Below, piece after piece: positions 25,698-34,123 of a stretch of 64,000 bases of DNA. The stretch spans positions 682,001 through 746,000 of the forward strand of contig NZ_KV917371.1 in the NCBI RefSeq assembly GCF_002019635.1, in the 5' to 3' direction. How positions within the stretch are numbered: position 1 is the first letter of the stretch; each line of letters opens with the position of its first letter. The position numbers and the translations under genes were made by a program. The stretch is from Metabacillus halosaccharovorans (GTDB lineage: Bacteria > Bacillota > Bacilli > Bacillales > Bacillaceae). Under the pieces are notes generated by a model that saw only the letters and a list, made by a program, of their open reading frames with translations, did no database searches and was not told where the DNA came from.

Positions 25698-26525
25698 TTA
25701 CGCATTTACTTTTACGGCATCCCACTCTTTTAGTTGTTTAAGAGATTCTTTATAGTAACCTGCAATAACATCTAAATAATCCCCTTCTTTAACTGGTGTA
25801 AATGGGTTCGGACCTTCAGCAACCATTTCCATTATAATCGGTCCTTCATAGCCAATGTCATGTAAAGCTGTCATTTGACCTTTTAGATCGGAATGTCCAT
25901 CACCGACACCTTGCCTATTTGAATCCGCGATATGATAAACACCTAACTTATCTCTAATAACTTTTAGGGCCTGAATTGGACAAGCTTCCTCAATATTCAT
26001 ATGATACGCATCTAATAAGATCTTAAGATTTTCACTTCCAACTTCATCAATCAAATTTAGTGCTTCTTTAGCCGTTACAATCTGATGGTTCTCATATCTA
26101 TTTAAAACTTCAAATACGACCTCGATTCCGAGTTCCCTTGCTTTTTTGACAACACTGACCGAGCTATTCACAAGTAACTCCCAATCTTTCGATAAATCTC
26201 CACTTCCTTGCGTTTTTCCAACATCGCCGTGCAAACAAATTCTATTGGCGCCTAATTCTTTTGCCCAGTCCAGTAGGTCTAAAAAATATTGAACAGCCTT
26301 TAAACGTACATTTTCATTAGTACTTGAAATATCTACATTATCTGGAGTTACTGATAAGACTTTTAACTCATACTTATTTAATAGCGCTTGCAAATTAATG
26401 GGATTTTGCGATAAGTCTCCTTGAACCTCTACACCATCTACTCCAATTCCCTTCGCTAGTTTACACTTTTCCTCCAAAGGTATATCACCAAAAGTCCATA
26501 AACACAGACCATAATCTCTACTCAT
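25698..26525 (-). CDS. Sugar phosphate isomerase/epimerase family protein (TIM barrel, IolI/IolE-like)
   Basis: 275 aa from ATG 26525 behind TGGAGGAGAG; an earlier in-frame ATG at 26570 has no such site. AP-endonuclease-2-like barrel: 'CLHGDVG' near residue 105, 'VVFEVLNRYENHQIVT' near 140 (metal-binding Glu), 'LLDAYHMNIEE' near 172, 'GVYHIADSNRQGVGDGHSDL' near 200 and 'IIMEMVAEGPN' near 235. Together these give the Glu/Asp/His/Glu metal site of sugar epimerases. It is likely the second step after the neighbouring dehydrogenase. Confidence 0.9.
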   Translation of the reverse strand: MSRDYGLCLWTFGDIPLEEKCKLAKGIGVDGVEVQGDLSQNPINLQALLNKYELKVLSVTPDNVDISSTNENVRLKAVQYFLDLLDWAKELGANRICLHGDVGKTQGSGDLSKDWELLVNSSVSVVKKARELGIEVVFEVLNRYENHQIVTAKEALNLIDEVGSENLKILLDAYHMNIEEACPIQALKVIRDKLGVYHIADSNRQGVGDGHSDLKGQMTALHDIGYEGPIIMEMVAEGPNPFTPVKEGDYLDVIAGYYKESLKQLKEWDAVKVNA

Positions 26526-26591
26526 GTTCTCTCCTCCATTTACGATTTTGATTTTCAAGAGAGAGCTCATACTCCCCCCATTTTTTATTCA

Positions 26592-27611
26592 TTAAACTAA
26601 AACGTGATGATCTAATTTAATTGGCATGTTACTTTTTACCGATTCAATACTAGCTAAAGCGATTTTCAATGCCCAACAAGCATCTTCAGCAGTAGCTAAG
26701 GCTGGTTTGTTATGATTCACACAATCTACAAAACTTTTCAATTCATCAACATAAGCATCAAATAACAAATCTTGATCATAACGACAAGTATCAAAGCTTA
26801 CTCCGTTATGGTTATACCTTGTCATGCTCGAAGTACGAATGTCTCCTGCAGTAATCATACCTTCTGACCCAAAAACCTCTGCCCTGACATCATAGCCATA
26901 CACAGCTTGAAAATTCGCTTCTGTGGTTGCAATAGCACCATTATCAAATTTGATCGTAACAACTGCAGTATCTAGTAAACCATTATCCTTTAAATCCGGT
27001 CGAATCAATGCATCTGCAACCGCATATACCTCAACAGGTTTTGCACCAGGATTTAAAAACATTAAAGCATCAAAGTCATGGATTAACGTTTCTAAAAAGA
27101 TCGTCCATTCTGGAATGGCTTCGGCTCTATTTAGTTTAGGATCTCTTGTTGTTGATTTTAACAATTGTGGTGTTCCAATACTTCCTGATGCTATTTCTGT
27201 ATGGGCAGCTCTAAAGCCCTTTTCAAATCTTCTATTAAAACCAACTTGAACTAATACATTACGTTCAGTACTTAATTGGACAATTTCATTTGCTTCTTTC
27301 AAATTAACAGCCATAGGCTTTTCACAGAAAACTGCTTTCCCTTGTTTAATTGCAGCCAGTACATTACTTGCATGTGTACGTGCTGGTGAGGCAATAACCA
27401 CAGCATCTACAGCAGGATCTTGAATTAATTCCAACGGATCTGTATAAGCCTTTGCATTTAAACCTAATTGGTTAATGAATCTTTCAGCTGCTCCTGGTAC
27501 AGGATCAGCAACCGCATATAAATTAGCATGCGGTAGTCGTTGAGCAATTGTCTCCCCATGAAAAGCTCCCATTCTTCCTGCTCCAATCAAACCAACATTT
27601 AGATTTTTCAT
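26592..27611 (-). CDS. Gfo/Idh/MocA-family dehydrogenase (inositol 2-dehydrogenase-like)
   Basis: 339 aa. The Rossmann start is 'NVGLIGAGRMGAFHGETIAQR' (residues 4-24); 'FCEKPMAVNLKEA' near 95 has the catalytic Lys of the EKP motif; 'FNRRFEKGFRAAH' and 'ETLIHDFDALMFL' near 170-180 carry the catalytic Asp/His region. It oxidises a cyclitol or sugar with NAD. ATG 27611 follows TTAGGAGGTAT. First gene of the putative operon; an operator-like palindrome lies 65 bp upstream. Confidence 0.92.
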   Translation of the reverse strand: MKNLNVGLIGAGRMGAFHGETIAQRLPHANLYAVADPVPGAAERFINQLGLNAKAYTDPLELIQDPAVDAVVIASPARTHASNVLAAIKQGKAVFCEKPMAVNLKEANEIVQLSTERNVLVQVGFNRRFEKGFRAAHTEIASGSIGTPQLLKSTTRDPKLNRAEAIPEWTIFLETLIHDFDALMFLNPGAKPVEVYAVADALIRPDLKDNGLLDTAVVTIKFDNGAIATTEANFQAVYGYDVRAEVFGSEGMITAGDIRTSSMTRYNHNGVSFDTCRYDQDLLFDAYVDELKSFVDCVNHNKPALATAEDACWALKIALASIESVKSNMPIKLDHHVLV

Positions 27612-27675
27612 GTAAATACCTCCTAAGATTTAATGTAAGTTTCACTTTAGGAAAGCTCTTTCCTTATTTCTAAAT

Positions 27676-27689
27676 TGTAAGCCGTTTCA
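27676..27689 (-). promoter_or_regulatory. cre/LacI-type operator before the dehydrogenase operon
   Basis: Minus strand TGAAACGGCTTACA matches cre at all but one consensus position. It sits about 65 bp before the dehydrogenase start and resembles the site before the porter. Confidence 0.5.
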
Positions 27690-28018
27690 TTTTATTAGTC
27701 AAACTATTTTTAATATTAAAAAATTAAATCAAACATATCTTTTAACCTGTTTTAACTCACTAATATAATAACTTATTGGAATTTCACACTGTTGTGAAAA
27801 GGTTTCAAAAAAATATAGAATTACCAACTAGGAAAGTTGTTTCTCTAACTCCCATATTTAATTCTAATTATGATGAATAATTTTCTTCTAGGTCCACCTT
27901 TCATTTAGCCTTAAAAATAAGGAATCCTCTAGTTTGTTACCTATTGTAACTAGTTCTCAGGAAAATAAAAAAACGTTCTAGCACCTATTATTTACCGCTA
28001 CTACAAATCCATAAAAAT
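27690..28018. other. A/T-rich gene-free stretch
   Basis: No gene seen. It holds one dyad, TTTCACA-ctgt-TGTGAAA at 27782-27799, of unknown meaning, possibly an operator of the dehydrogenase operon. Confidence 0.5.
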
Positions 28019-28051
28019 AAGGGTACAAATGTTTTAACGATTTGTACCCTT
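28019..28051 (-). terminator. Terminator after the 28.2-kb LLM monooxygenase gene
   Basis: A 12-bp perfect stem (AAGGGTACAAAT / ATTTGTACCCTT) followed on the minus strand by ATTTTTATGG. It is about 130 bp after the stop. Confidence 0.75.
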
Positions 28052-28180
28052 AAATATGCTCTATTATGATTTCTTGTCACTTTGTGATTATTAGCTATAC
28101 CTCAGATTTTTTGTCACATTGCTAGTGAGTTAATCAAAATATAATAAACTAGTTCATTTCAATTTTCCGGATCTTCTTAT

Positions 28181-29302
28181 TCATAGAGAATATCTATTTT
28201 CTGGATAGGGTAGACCCAAATTACCACGTAAAGTATTTGATTCATATTCTTTACGGAAAATTCCTTTCTCTTGTAGAATAGGAACGACTAAATCAATAAA
28301 GTCATCAAATCCTGAAGGATGCTCCTGTCTGATCAGCAAAAGATCCATCGCCTCTGCCTCGTACCACTGCTGAATTTGATCTGCTACTTTTTCAGCTGAA
28401 CCAAAAAATTTCGGCTTTGGTATACGGTAAATCGGCATCAGCGCTTGCAGTTCCTGGTATTTTTCTTCAGCTTCTTTTTCTGTTCTTCCAACAATCGGAT
28501 TATGTGAAATAGTAAGCAGGAAATCATCAAATGAACGCCCTTCCAACTCCACTCTCCTCTTTAACTCTTGACTGAATGCTTTTGCAGTTTCCAAACTATC
28601 AGCCGGGAGAAATACACCGTCTGCATGCTTCGAGGCAAGGTTCATGAAATCCGGAGAAGTGCCGGCTTGAAAAATAACCGGTCTTCCTTGTCTTGAACGA
28701 CTTATGTTTAACGGTCCATCCACGGAAAAATAATTTCCCCTATAATTCAGAGCGTGCATTTTTCGTGGATCCAAAAATACGCCGCTTTCCTTATCCCGTA
28801 TAAACGCGTCATCCTCATAGGAGTCCCAAAGACCTTCGACAATCTCTAAAAATTCTTTTTTCATTGGATATAAATCTGCTTTCGAAAGATGGGTGCGGCT
28901 ATAATTCGCCAGTCCTCCCGGATTCGAAGTGATGGCATTCCACCCTGCCCGACCATTGCTGATTTTATCAAGAGAAGCCATCTGACGGGCAACAGTGAAT
29001 GGATCCGCATAAGAAGTTGCAATTGTTGCAGTGAGCCCAATAGAATGAGTCACCATGCTTAAGGCAGATAGAATACTTACACCTTCAAACATACTGAGAT
29101 AATGAGGAATCATCCCTGGCCCAATATGGCTGACGTCAGTTAAAAAGATGGTGTCAAATTTTCCTTCTTCCAATCTTTTGGCTTTTTGCACATAATAATC
29201 GATGCTCTCACTAGCATTTGCCGGCATATCGGAGTGACGCCACCCCATGTAATTCCAGCCTACTCCATCTATATTTCCACCGAGTTTCAGTTGTTTTTTC
29301 AT
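28181..29302 (-). CDS. LLM-class flavin-dependent monooxygenase, shortened (NtaA/DmoA type)
   Basis: 373 aa from ATG 29302, eight bases after GAAGGGG. Bacterial-luciferase-like barrel: 'GWRHSDMPANASESIDYYVQKAKRLEEGKFDTIFLTD' opens it; 'DKISNGRAGWNAITSNPGG' near 115 and 'GRPVIFQAGTSPDF' near 208 are NtaA/SnaA/DszA signatures. Family members are near 440 aa; about 60 residues seem to be missing before 'IPKPKFFGSAEKVADQIQQWY'. It may still fold. It would oxidise a small sulfur or nitrogen compound with FMNH2. The substrate is unknown. Confidence 0.82.
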   Translation of the reverse strand: MKKQLKLGGNIDGVGWNYMGWRHSDMPANASESIDYYVQKAKRLEEGKFDTIFLTDVSHIGPGMIPHYLSMFEGVSILSALSMVTHSIGLTATIATSYADPFTVARQMASLDKISNGRAGWNAITSNPGGLANYSRTHLSKADLYPMKKEFLEIVEGLWDSYEDDAFIRDKESGVFLDPRKMHALNYRGNYFSVDGPLNISRSRQGRPVIFQAGTSPDFMNLASKHADGVFLPADSLETAKAFSQELKRRVELEGRSFDDFLLTISHNPIVGRTEKEAEEKYQELQALMPIYRIPKPKFFGSAEKVADQIQQWYEAEAMDLLLIRQEHPSGFDDFIDLVVPILQEKGIFRKEYESNTLRGNLGLPYPENRYSL

Positions 29303-29402
29303 TGTCATTTCCCCTTCTTTTCATTCTAGTCTGGTTTGCTATATAGAACTAAGATTAAATTCTTCCGCCATTATCTGATATCCCTATAGCCGGCTTGCTT
29401 GA

Positions 29403-29520
29403 CTAGCATAAAAATCCGCGATCATAATTTGATGCTAAAGCTTCATTTGCCATATGCTTTAACTTTTCAGCAACATTGGCTGCACTTCCAATAACAAAAC
29501 AGTCTTTATTATATTCTCGT
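29403..29520 (-). pseudogene. Remnant of another LLM monooxygenase
   Basis: An open fragment reads 'REYNKDCFVIGSAANVAEKL' and then 'KHMANEALASNYDRGFLC' to a stop at 29403. 'VIGSxxxVAEKL' is the usual C-terminal helix of LLM monooxygenases. It has no start and no barrel, so it is a gene scrap beside two LLM genes. Confidence 0.55.
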
Positions 29521-29566
29521 GCTGCCTATCTATGAATCCGATATAGCCCCTAAAAAAGGATGTAAT

Positions 29567-30307
29567 CTACTTTTTTGCAAACCCTTGTTTATTTAAATAC
29601 TCAAGCATAAAGGGCAGTCTGCTTCTATCAAGATGATCCTCAATGTGATCTTTCCATCCCTTTACTCTCTTAACTGTGAAAGGCGCTCTAACAGGACGAT
29701 TTTGGTAATATTCACGCATCTGTTGGTCATAAGTTGCTAATTTTTCTTCATCTAGTGGTTCATATTGATTTTCAAACATGACCATTGATTGAGGTAAACG
29801 TGGTTTTAGTCCAGGTTTCTCTCCAGCAGGATGGCCTATGCATAGTCCTACTAAAGGAATTACATACTTTGGTAAATTTAATACCTCGGTTAATTCTGTA
29901 ATATTCGCTCTTACTCCACCGATATAGACACCACCTAATCCCATTGATTCTGCTGCAGTTAAAGCATTTTGAGCCATTAGCCCAGCATCGAATGTACCTA
30001 TTAAAAGATATTCAATATAGTCAAGGTCTACCTTTGGTGCAATTTCATGATTTCTGTTAAAATCTGCACAAAAAATCCAGAACTCTGCTGCTTCTTCAAT
30101 ATAAGGTTGATTTACAGAGAGTTGCATCACTTTTTTTCGTAGTTCTGGATCTGTAACTCTAATGATAGAGACCACTTGTAGTAGACTGAATGATGAAGTT
30201 TGATTAGCTGCCTTAAAGATTGCATCTCGTTGTTCCTCTGTCAGTGGTTGATTTGTAAAAGAACGAATGGATGTATGATTATGAAGCAATTCAAGGGTAT
30301 TATTCAT
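29567..30307 (-). CDS. NfrA/NfsA-type nitroreductase family flavoprotein
   Basis: 246 aa. FMN-binding start 'LLHNHTSIRSFTNQPLTEEQRDAIFKAANQ' (residues 7-36), 'AAESMGLGGVYIGGVRANI' near 122 and 'VPLVGLCIGHPAGEKPGLKPRLP' near 150 are class signatures of NADPH-dependent flavin/nitro reductases, and length agrees. It lies 17 bp after an LLM monooxygenase gene and may supply it with reduced FMN. ATG 30307 follows GGAGAGGATT. Confidence 0.9.
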   Translation of the reverse strand: MNNTLELLHNHTSIRSFTNQPLTEEQRDAIFKAANQTSSFSLLQVVSIIRVTDPELRKKVMQLSVNQPYIEEAAEFWIFCADFNRNHEIAPKVDLDYIEYLLIGTFDAGLMAQNALTAAESMGLGGVYIGGVRANITELTEVLNLPKYVIPLVGLCIGHPAGEKPGLKPRLPQSMVMFENQYEPLDEEKLATYDQQMREYYQNRPVRAPFTVKRVKGWKDHIEDHLDRSRLPFMLEYLNKQGFAKK

Positions 30308-30324
30308 TTGAATCCTCTCCTCTA

Positions 30325-31668
30325 TTAATTATTGTTATCTTTCAGCCTTCCGTATTGGTAAGGAACTCCCATATTCTCGCGTAGGGTTTTTCCTTCATAT
30401 TCCCTGTGGAACAAACCGCGGTCCTGCAAAATTGGGACAACCAGTTCCACAAAATCAGCAACTCCATCATAGGCTATATCCGGAACAACCGAGAAGCCGT
30501 CACTTGCACCGGCTAAAAACCATTCTTCCAAGAAGTTGGCAACTTGTACGGGGGTACCTGCAACTACTGGATGATAGTTAATAACCCCATGGGCAAGAAC
30601 ATCTCGAATGGATAGCCCTTTTTTTAGTAGCTCTAAAGCTCTGTGGGAACGTGGATCCATTGGGTTGGCATATGCCTTTTTCAACAAGTCTGCTGATAAA
30701 GGTTGATCAATATCAACCGAATTCACCGATAGTGGTAAACCAACCATCGAACCAAGGTAACTTACCCTTCCTGGAATCTCCTCAGGATTAAAACTCATAA
30801 GCTGTCTTCTTCGTTCTAAACCTTCTTCTTCAGTTGAGCCTAGGGAAAACATAAAACCTGCATATATTTTAATGTCATCGGGGTTTCTGCCAAAACGGGC
30901 AGCACTTTGTCGAAGGGCTTGCCTGTGTTCACGAGCAGATTCTATATCATAAGGATTTGCATAAACACCAGAAGCGTATCTTCCCGCCAATTCCAATCCT
31001 TCTTCCCCTCCTCCGGCTTGGAAAATAACTGGCTGACCTTGCTCAGAAGGGGGGATTGGCAAAGGACCACGAGATGCATAGTACTGCCCTTTAAGATTTA
31101 TAGGCCGAATTTTGTTCATATCGGCAAATTTTCCTCCTTCTACATCTAATGTCCAAGCGTCTGCTTCCCAACTCCCCCACAATGCTTGGACAATTTGGAT
31201 GGATTCATGAGCCATGGCATATCGTTCTTTGCGACTGGCAATCTGAGCACCAAAATTTGCTGCCGCGGCTGGATTGGATGTGGTGACAGCATTCCATCCA
31301 ACTCGTCCATGACTTATAACATCCAGTGCTTTGAACTGACGTGCTATGTTATATGGATAATTGAATGTTGTTGATAGTGTAGCAACAAGCCCAATATGTT
31401 TCGTTTCTCTAGCTACTGCCATTAGTGCTAACATAGGATCCATAGGGAACATAGGAGTCTGAGGACCTAAGTCATTGTATAATCCAGGAGTATCAGCGAT
31501 AAAAATCATTTGAAATTTCCCTTTTTCAGCTAATTTAGCTCGCTCCACATAACCATCCGTATTTGTGTAGGCTGCTGGGTCTGTACCAGGCATTCTCCAA
31601 GCGCTGAATTCAGCTCCATATCCAGAAACCATTTGTAGTGCAAGTTGCATCTCTTTTCTTTTTTTCAT
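30325..31668 (-). CDS. LLM-class flavin-dependent monooxygenase (NtaA/SnaA/DszA type)
   Basis: 447 aa, full family length. Signatures: 'FSAWRMPGTDPAAYTNTDGYVERAKLAEKGKFQMIFIAD' near 20-58, 'LDVISHGRVGWNAVTTSNPAAAANFG' near 114 and 'GQPVIFQAGGGEEGLELAG' near 213. Enzymes of this type use FMNH2 to attack sulfonates, thioethers or amino-polycarboxylates. The nitroreductase-like gene is 17 bp downstream. ATG 31668 follows AAAGGAGAGAAGG. The two upstream MarR-type operators suggest MarR control. Confidence 0.92.
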   Translation of the reverse strand: MKKRKEMQLALQMVSGYGAEFSAWRMPGTDPAAYTNTDGYVERAKLAEKGKFQMIFIADTPGLYNDLGPQTPMFPMDPMLALMAVARETKHIGLVATLSTTFNYPYNIARQFKALDVISHGRVGWNAVTTSNPAAAANFGAQIASRKERYAMAHESIQIVQALWGSWEADAWTLDVEGGKFADMNKIRPINLKGQYYASRGPLPIPPSEQGQPVIFQAGGGEEGLELAGRYASGVYANPYDIESAREHRQALRQSAARFGRNPDDIKIYAGFMFSLGSTEEEGLERRRQLMSFNPEEIPGRVSYLGSMVGLPLSVNSVDIDQPLSADLLKKAYANPMDPRSHRALELLKKGLSIRDVLAHGVINYHPVVAGTPVQVANFLEEWFLAGASDGFSVVPDIAYDGVADFVELVVPILQDRGLFHREYEGKTLRENMGVPYQYGRLKDNNN

Positions 31669-31772
31669 GTATCCTTCTCTCCTTTACTTTGTATAGGCTC
31701 CAAATAATAAACAAAAGAGCCTCGGTAAATTATTTCTAATTACATTCCACTAGATTTAATAAACAAAAATAT

Positions 31773-31784
31773 TTAGCTTGCTAA
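31773..31784. promoter_or_regulatory. MarR-type operator 1
   Basis: TTAGCTTGCTAA, a 12-bp dyad about 105 bp before the LLM start. The same half-sites recur at 31911 and 32395. Confidence 0.7.
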
Positions 31785-31898
31785 CTAAATTTTTATTGAT
31801 TACTCAGCTAGGACAGGTTTCCCTTTGAATCTTACTAAATTGTTGTGCATTATCCATTACCTTTTTCTAAGTAAGTAAAATGATATATAGTTAGGCTA

Positions 31899-31934
31899 CT
31901 AAACAATTATTTAGCATGCTAAATAATTGTTTAG
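31899..31934. promoter_or_regulatory. 36-bp perfect palindrome with MarR-type operator 2 at its centre
   Basis: The 36 bases read the same on both strands; the centre (31911-31922) is TTAGCATGCTAA and the outer arms are CTAAACAATTAT. It lies eight bases after the marR stop and before the LLM operon. It could also act as a marR terminator, but there is no T-run. Confidence 0.8.
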
Positions 31935-31941
31935 AGAAAAC

Positions 31942-32367
31942 TTAGAACAAGTTTCTCTCCATTCGCTTCATAAGTTCCCTTAAGATTAAGCGTTCTTCCG
32001 GTAAAATTGAACCGAGTAATTTTTCTTGTTGCTGTTTCCATTTGAGATCAACTGGTTTCTCTAATTCTTTCCCTTTGTCAGTTAGATAAATTCGCATAAC
32101 CCTTGCATCTTGTTCATCACGTTTACGGTATATGAACCCATTTTGCTCCAACGATTTAACCATATTTGTTACCGTAGGCGGCTCGCATTTTAAATGCTCA
32201 CATAGATGCATTTGTGTTATACCATCACCTAACCACAAACGAGCGAGTAGTCTATCCTGACCTACATGAAGATTAAGTTCTCTTAGATTTTCGCTATAAT
32301 CTCGACGCATTTTGGATGAAATTTTATCTAATGACTCACGAATTTCGCATCCAACCATATCGTTCAT
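31942..32367 (-). CDS. MarR-family regulator
   Basis: 141 aa. Winged helix at about 55-115: 'GITQMHLCEHLKCEPPTVTNMVKSLEQNGFIYRKRDEQDARVMRIYLTDKGKELEK' gives recognition helix and wing. ATG 32367 with GGGGGCATACCT ahead. Operators of one type lie before its own start and before the downstream LLM/nitroreductase genes, so it most likely represses both. The ligand is unknown. Confidence 0.92.
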   Translation of the reverse strand: MNDMVGCEIRESLDKISSKMRRDYSENLRELNLHVGQDRLLARLWLGDGITQMHLCEHLKCEPPTVTNMVKSLEQNGFIYRKRDEQDARVMRIYLTDKGKELEKPVDLKWKQQQEKLLGSILPEERLILRELMKRMERNLF

Positions 32368-32394
32368 AGGTATGCCCCCACTACTTTGATGTAT

Positions 32395-32406
32395 TTAGCA
32401 AGCTAA
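32395..32406. promoter_or_regulatory. MarR-type operator 3 (autoregulation)
   Basis: TTAGCAAGCTAA, 28 bp before the marR start; same half-sites as operators 1 and 2. Confidence 0.7.
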
Positions 32407-32594
32407 CTATATCATAGTTAAAAATTAGTTGTCCATCTAACTTAAGAGAACTACTCTCATTTTATCAGGCTGAATTTATCTAGAACGGACGACAAAAGGA
32501 TGGATCCATGCATCCACATCATCTGTTAAACACTGAAATGTCCGGATTCTGTAATTACACCGTTTTGCCTATCAACTTGTTGTATGGAGTAATT
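32407..32594. other. Gene-free stretch with a possible gene remnant
   Basis: No intact gene. A minus-strand fragment ending at 32476 reads 'FQCLTDDVDAWIHPFVVRSR', which may be the end of a lost gene; I do not recognise it. It would be driven by the duplicated promoter at 32595-32681. Confidence 0.3.
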
Positions 32595-32681
32595 TGGTTA
32601 CAGACACTAGAATAAAACCAATTCTCAATTTTGAAAAGAGGGCAATAAAAATTGCCATAGTACATTTTTTTGTACCTAATA
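32595..32681. repeat. Inverted copy of the hxlR promoter/operator module
   Basis: These 87 bases match, in inverted orientation and at roughly four of five positions, the sequence before hxlR (33164-33250): CTAGAATAAAA, GGCAATAAAAATTG and the operator GTACATTTTTTTGTAC (32660-32675) are shared. The two copies flank hxlR. Confidence 0.85.
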
Positions 32682-32694
32682 GCTTGGTTATTAC

Positions 32695-32719
32695 AAAAAA
32701 GCTGCCGCAATGACAGCTT
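32695..32719 (-). terminator. Terminator of hxlR-type gene
   Basis: Minus strand AAGCTG-tcattgcgg-CAGCTT followed by TTTTTG, 65 bp after the stop. Confidence 0.75.
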
Positions 32720-32783
32720 CGATCTTTAACCAATTAGTTTTGAATTAGGAGTAACTTGTAAACGATGAATGTGAGAGCTTTGG

Positions 32784-33143
32784 TTAGTCTGCCTGCTCCC
32801 CAAACTTCTTACCGAATTCTTCCATCAAATCAATAATAGGGATTAATTCTTCCCCTTTTGAGGTTAGTGAATACTCAACACGAGGAGGAACCTCTGGAAA
32901 AACTTTGCGATTAATTAAACCATCTGTTTCCAGTTCTCGAAGTTGCTTTGTAAGAGACCCTTGTGAAATATCCCATAAAAAGGCTTTAATTTCACTATAG
33001 CGACGCTCTTTGGTCTTTAAATACCAAAGAATTACATATTTCCAACGTCCGGAGAGAATATTTTGGGTATAAGCAATGCCATAAAATTCTCTTTGTTCCT
33101 TTATACACTCTTTATCAAATCCATCCTTACATATCCTAGACAC
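32784..33143 (-). CDS. HxlR-family winged-helix regulator
   Basis: 119 aa from GTG 33143, which has CAGGTG six bases ahead; GTG 33152 is the longer alternative. HxlR hallmarks: 'CIKEQREFYGIAYTQNILSGRWKYVILWYLK' (Cys early in the chain, as in redox-sensing members) and 'LRELETDGLINRKVFPEVPPRVEYSLTSKGEEL' with the wing. It is divergent from an NAD(P)-binding oxidoreductase gene and likely controls it. An operator-like dyad sits just before its start. Confidence 0.9.
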   Translation of the reverse strand: MSRICKDGFDKECIKEQREFYGIAYTQNILSGRWKYVILWYLKTKERRYSEIKAFLWDISQGSLTKQLRELETDGLINRKVFPEVPPRVEYSLTSKGEELIPIIDLMEEFGKKFGEQAD

Positions 33144-33163
33144 CTTCTTCACCTGCTTTCTAC

Positions 33164-33250
33164 TGTTAAGTACAAAAAAATGTACTACGTCAATTTTTAT
33201 TGCCTACTTTAAAAAGAAGAGAAATGATTTTATTCTAGTATATGTAACAG
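33164..33250. promoter_or_regulatory. Divergent hxlR/oxidoreductase promoter with HxlR-type operator
   Basis: GTACAAAAAAATGTAC (33170-33185) is a perfect dyad lying next to TTGACG-like -35 sequence for hxlR. On the plus strand TTTAAA, 17 bp, TATTCT could serve the oxidoreductase. The whole module is duplicated and inverted at 32595-32681. Confidence 0.7.
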
Positions 33251-33317
33251 AAAAACTCAATAAATAACATTAGGCAGAATAATTCTTTTATATATAAATT
33301 CTTTAGGAGGAACAGTC

Positions 33318-34064
33318 ATGAGATTTGGAATTATAGGTGCAGGATCTATTGGATCAATTATTTCTAAAAGATTAGTCAAAAATGGACATGATGTCAAAAT
33401 TGCAGATGCACGAGGAATTGAACGTTTAGAAGGAAAAGAGCTTGCTGGAACAGCTGTACTTGTAGAGGATGCAATTAATAATATTGAAGTTCTTATCATA
33501 TCTCTCCCTATAAAGGCACTACCAAGCATTCGGAACATTATCGATCAAGTCGGGGAGGAAGTAATTATTGTAGATACTTCAAATTATTATCCTTTTAGAG
33601 ACGGTAAAATTGTAGAAATAGAGAACGGGATGGTTGAAAGTGTTTGGGTTTCAAATCAATTAGGCAGACCTATCATAAAAGCTTTCAACAACTTATTAGC
33701 CTATACTTTAGAAAAAGAAGGAACGTCTGAACATTCTAGTGGACGAATCGCAATGGCAGTTGCTGGTAATAACCAATCACAAAAACAAGTAGTCATGGAC
33801 ATAGTATCTGATCTAGGCTTCGACGCAGTAGATAGTGGTTCTTTAAGTGACTCTTGGAGACAACAGCCAGGAACTCCTGCTTACTGCACAGAGTTAACAA
33901 AAAATGATCTTACGGAAGCGTTGAATAAGGCAAATAAAGAAAAAGCACCATTACTACGAGACAAGGTGATGGAACGGTTTGCAGAGCTCTTTGCAGAAAA
34001 AAAGGAAGGGGAATTTTCACATAAGGATATTGTGAAGTTAAACAGAGAAATATACAATTCATAA
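33318..34064 (+). CDS. NAD(P)-binding oxidoreductase of the F420-reductase/NPD fold
   Basis: 248 aa. The Rossmann motif 'FGIIGAGSIGSIISKRLVKNGHDVKIADARG' opens the chain; 'VIIVDTSNYYP' near 91 and 'IKAFNNL' near 120 match NADPH-dependent F420 reductase-like proteins; the tail is helical. Bacilli do not make F420, so this is one of the family's many members with unknown substrates. ATG 33318 follows TTAGGAGGAAC. It is divergent from hxlR, which probably induces it under quinone or aldehyde stress (inference). Confidence 0.85.
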   Translation: MRFGIIGAGSIGSIISKRLVKNGHDVKIADARGIERLEGKELAGTAVLVEDAINNIEVLIISLPIKALPSIRNIIDQVGEEVIIVDTSNYYPFRDGKIVEIENGMVESVWVSNQLGRPIIKAFNNLLAYTLEKEGTSEHSSGRIAMAVAGNNQSQKQVVMDIVSDLGFDAVDSGSLSDSWRQQPGTPAYCTELTKNDLTEALNKANKEKAPLLRDKVMERFAELFAEKKEGEFSHKDIVKLNREIYNS

Positions 34065-34070
34065 AAACAA

Positions 34071-34100
34071 AAGGTGCACTCAGTTAGAGCGCACCTTTTT
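34071..34100 (+). terminator. Terminator of the oxidoreductase gene
   Basis: AAGGTGCACTC with GAGCGCACCTT (one A-C mismatch), then TTTTG. Confidence 0.8.
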
Positions 34101-34123
34101 GCATACCATATATCCATTGAAAT

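Noticed and set aside
32407-32594. Coding remnant ending in 'DAWIHPFVVRSR'
   Set aside because: Only about 20 codons look protein-like and I cannot assign a family, so it is noted but not called a gene.
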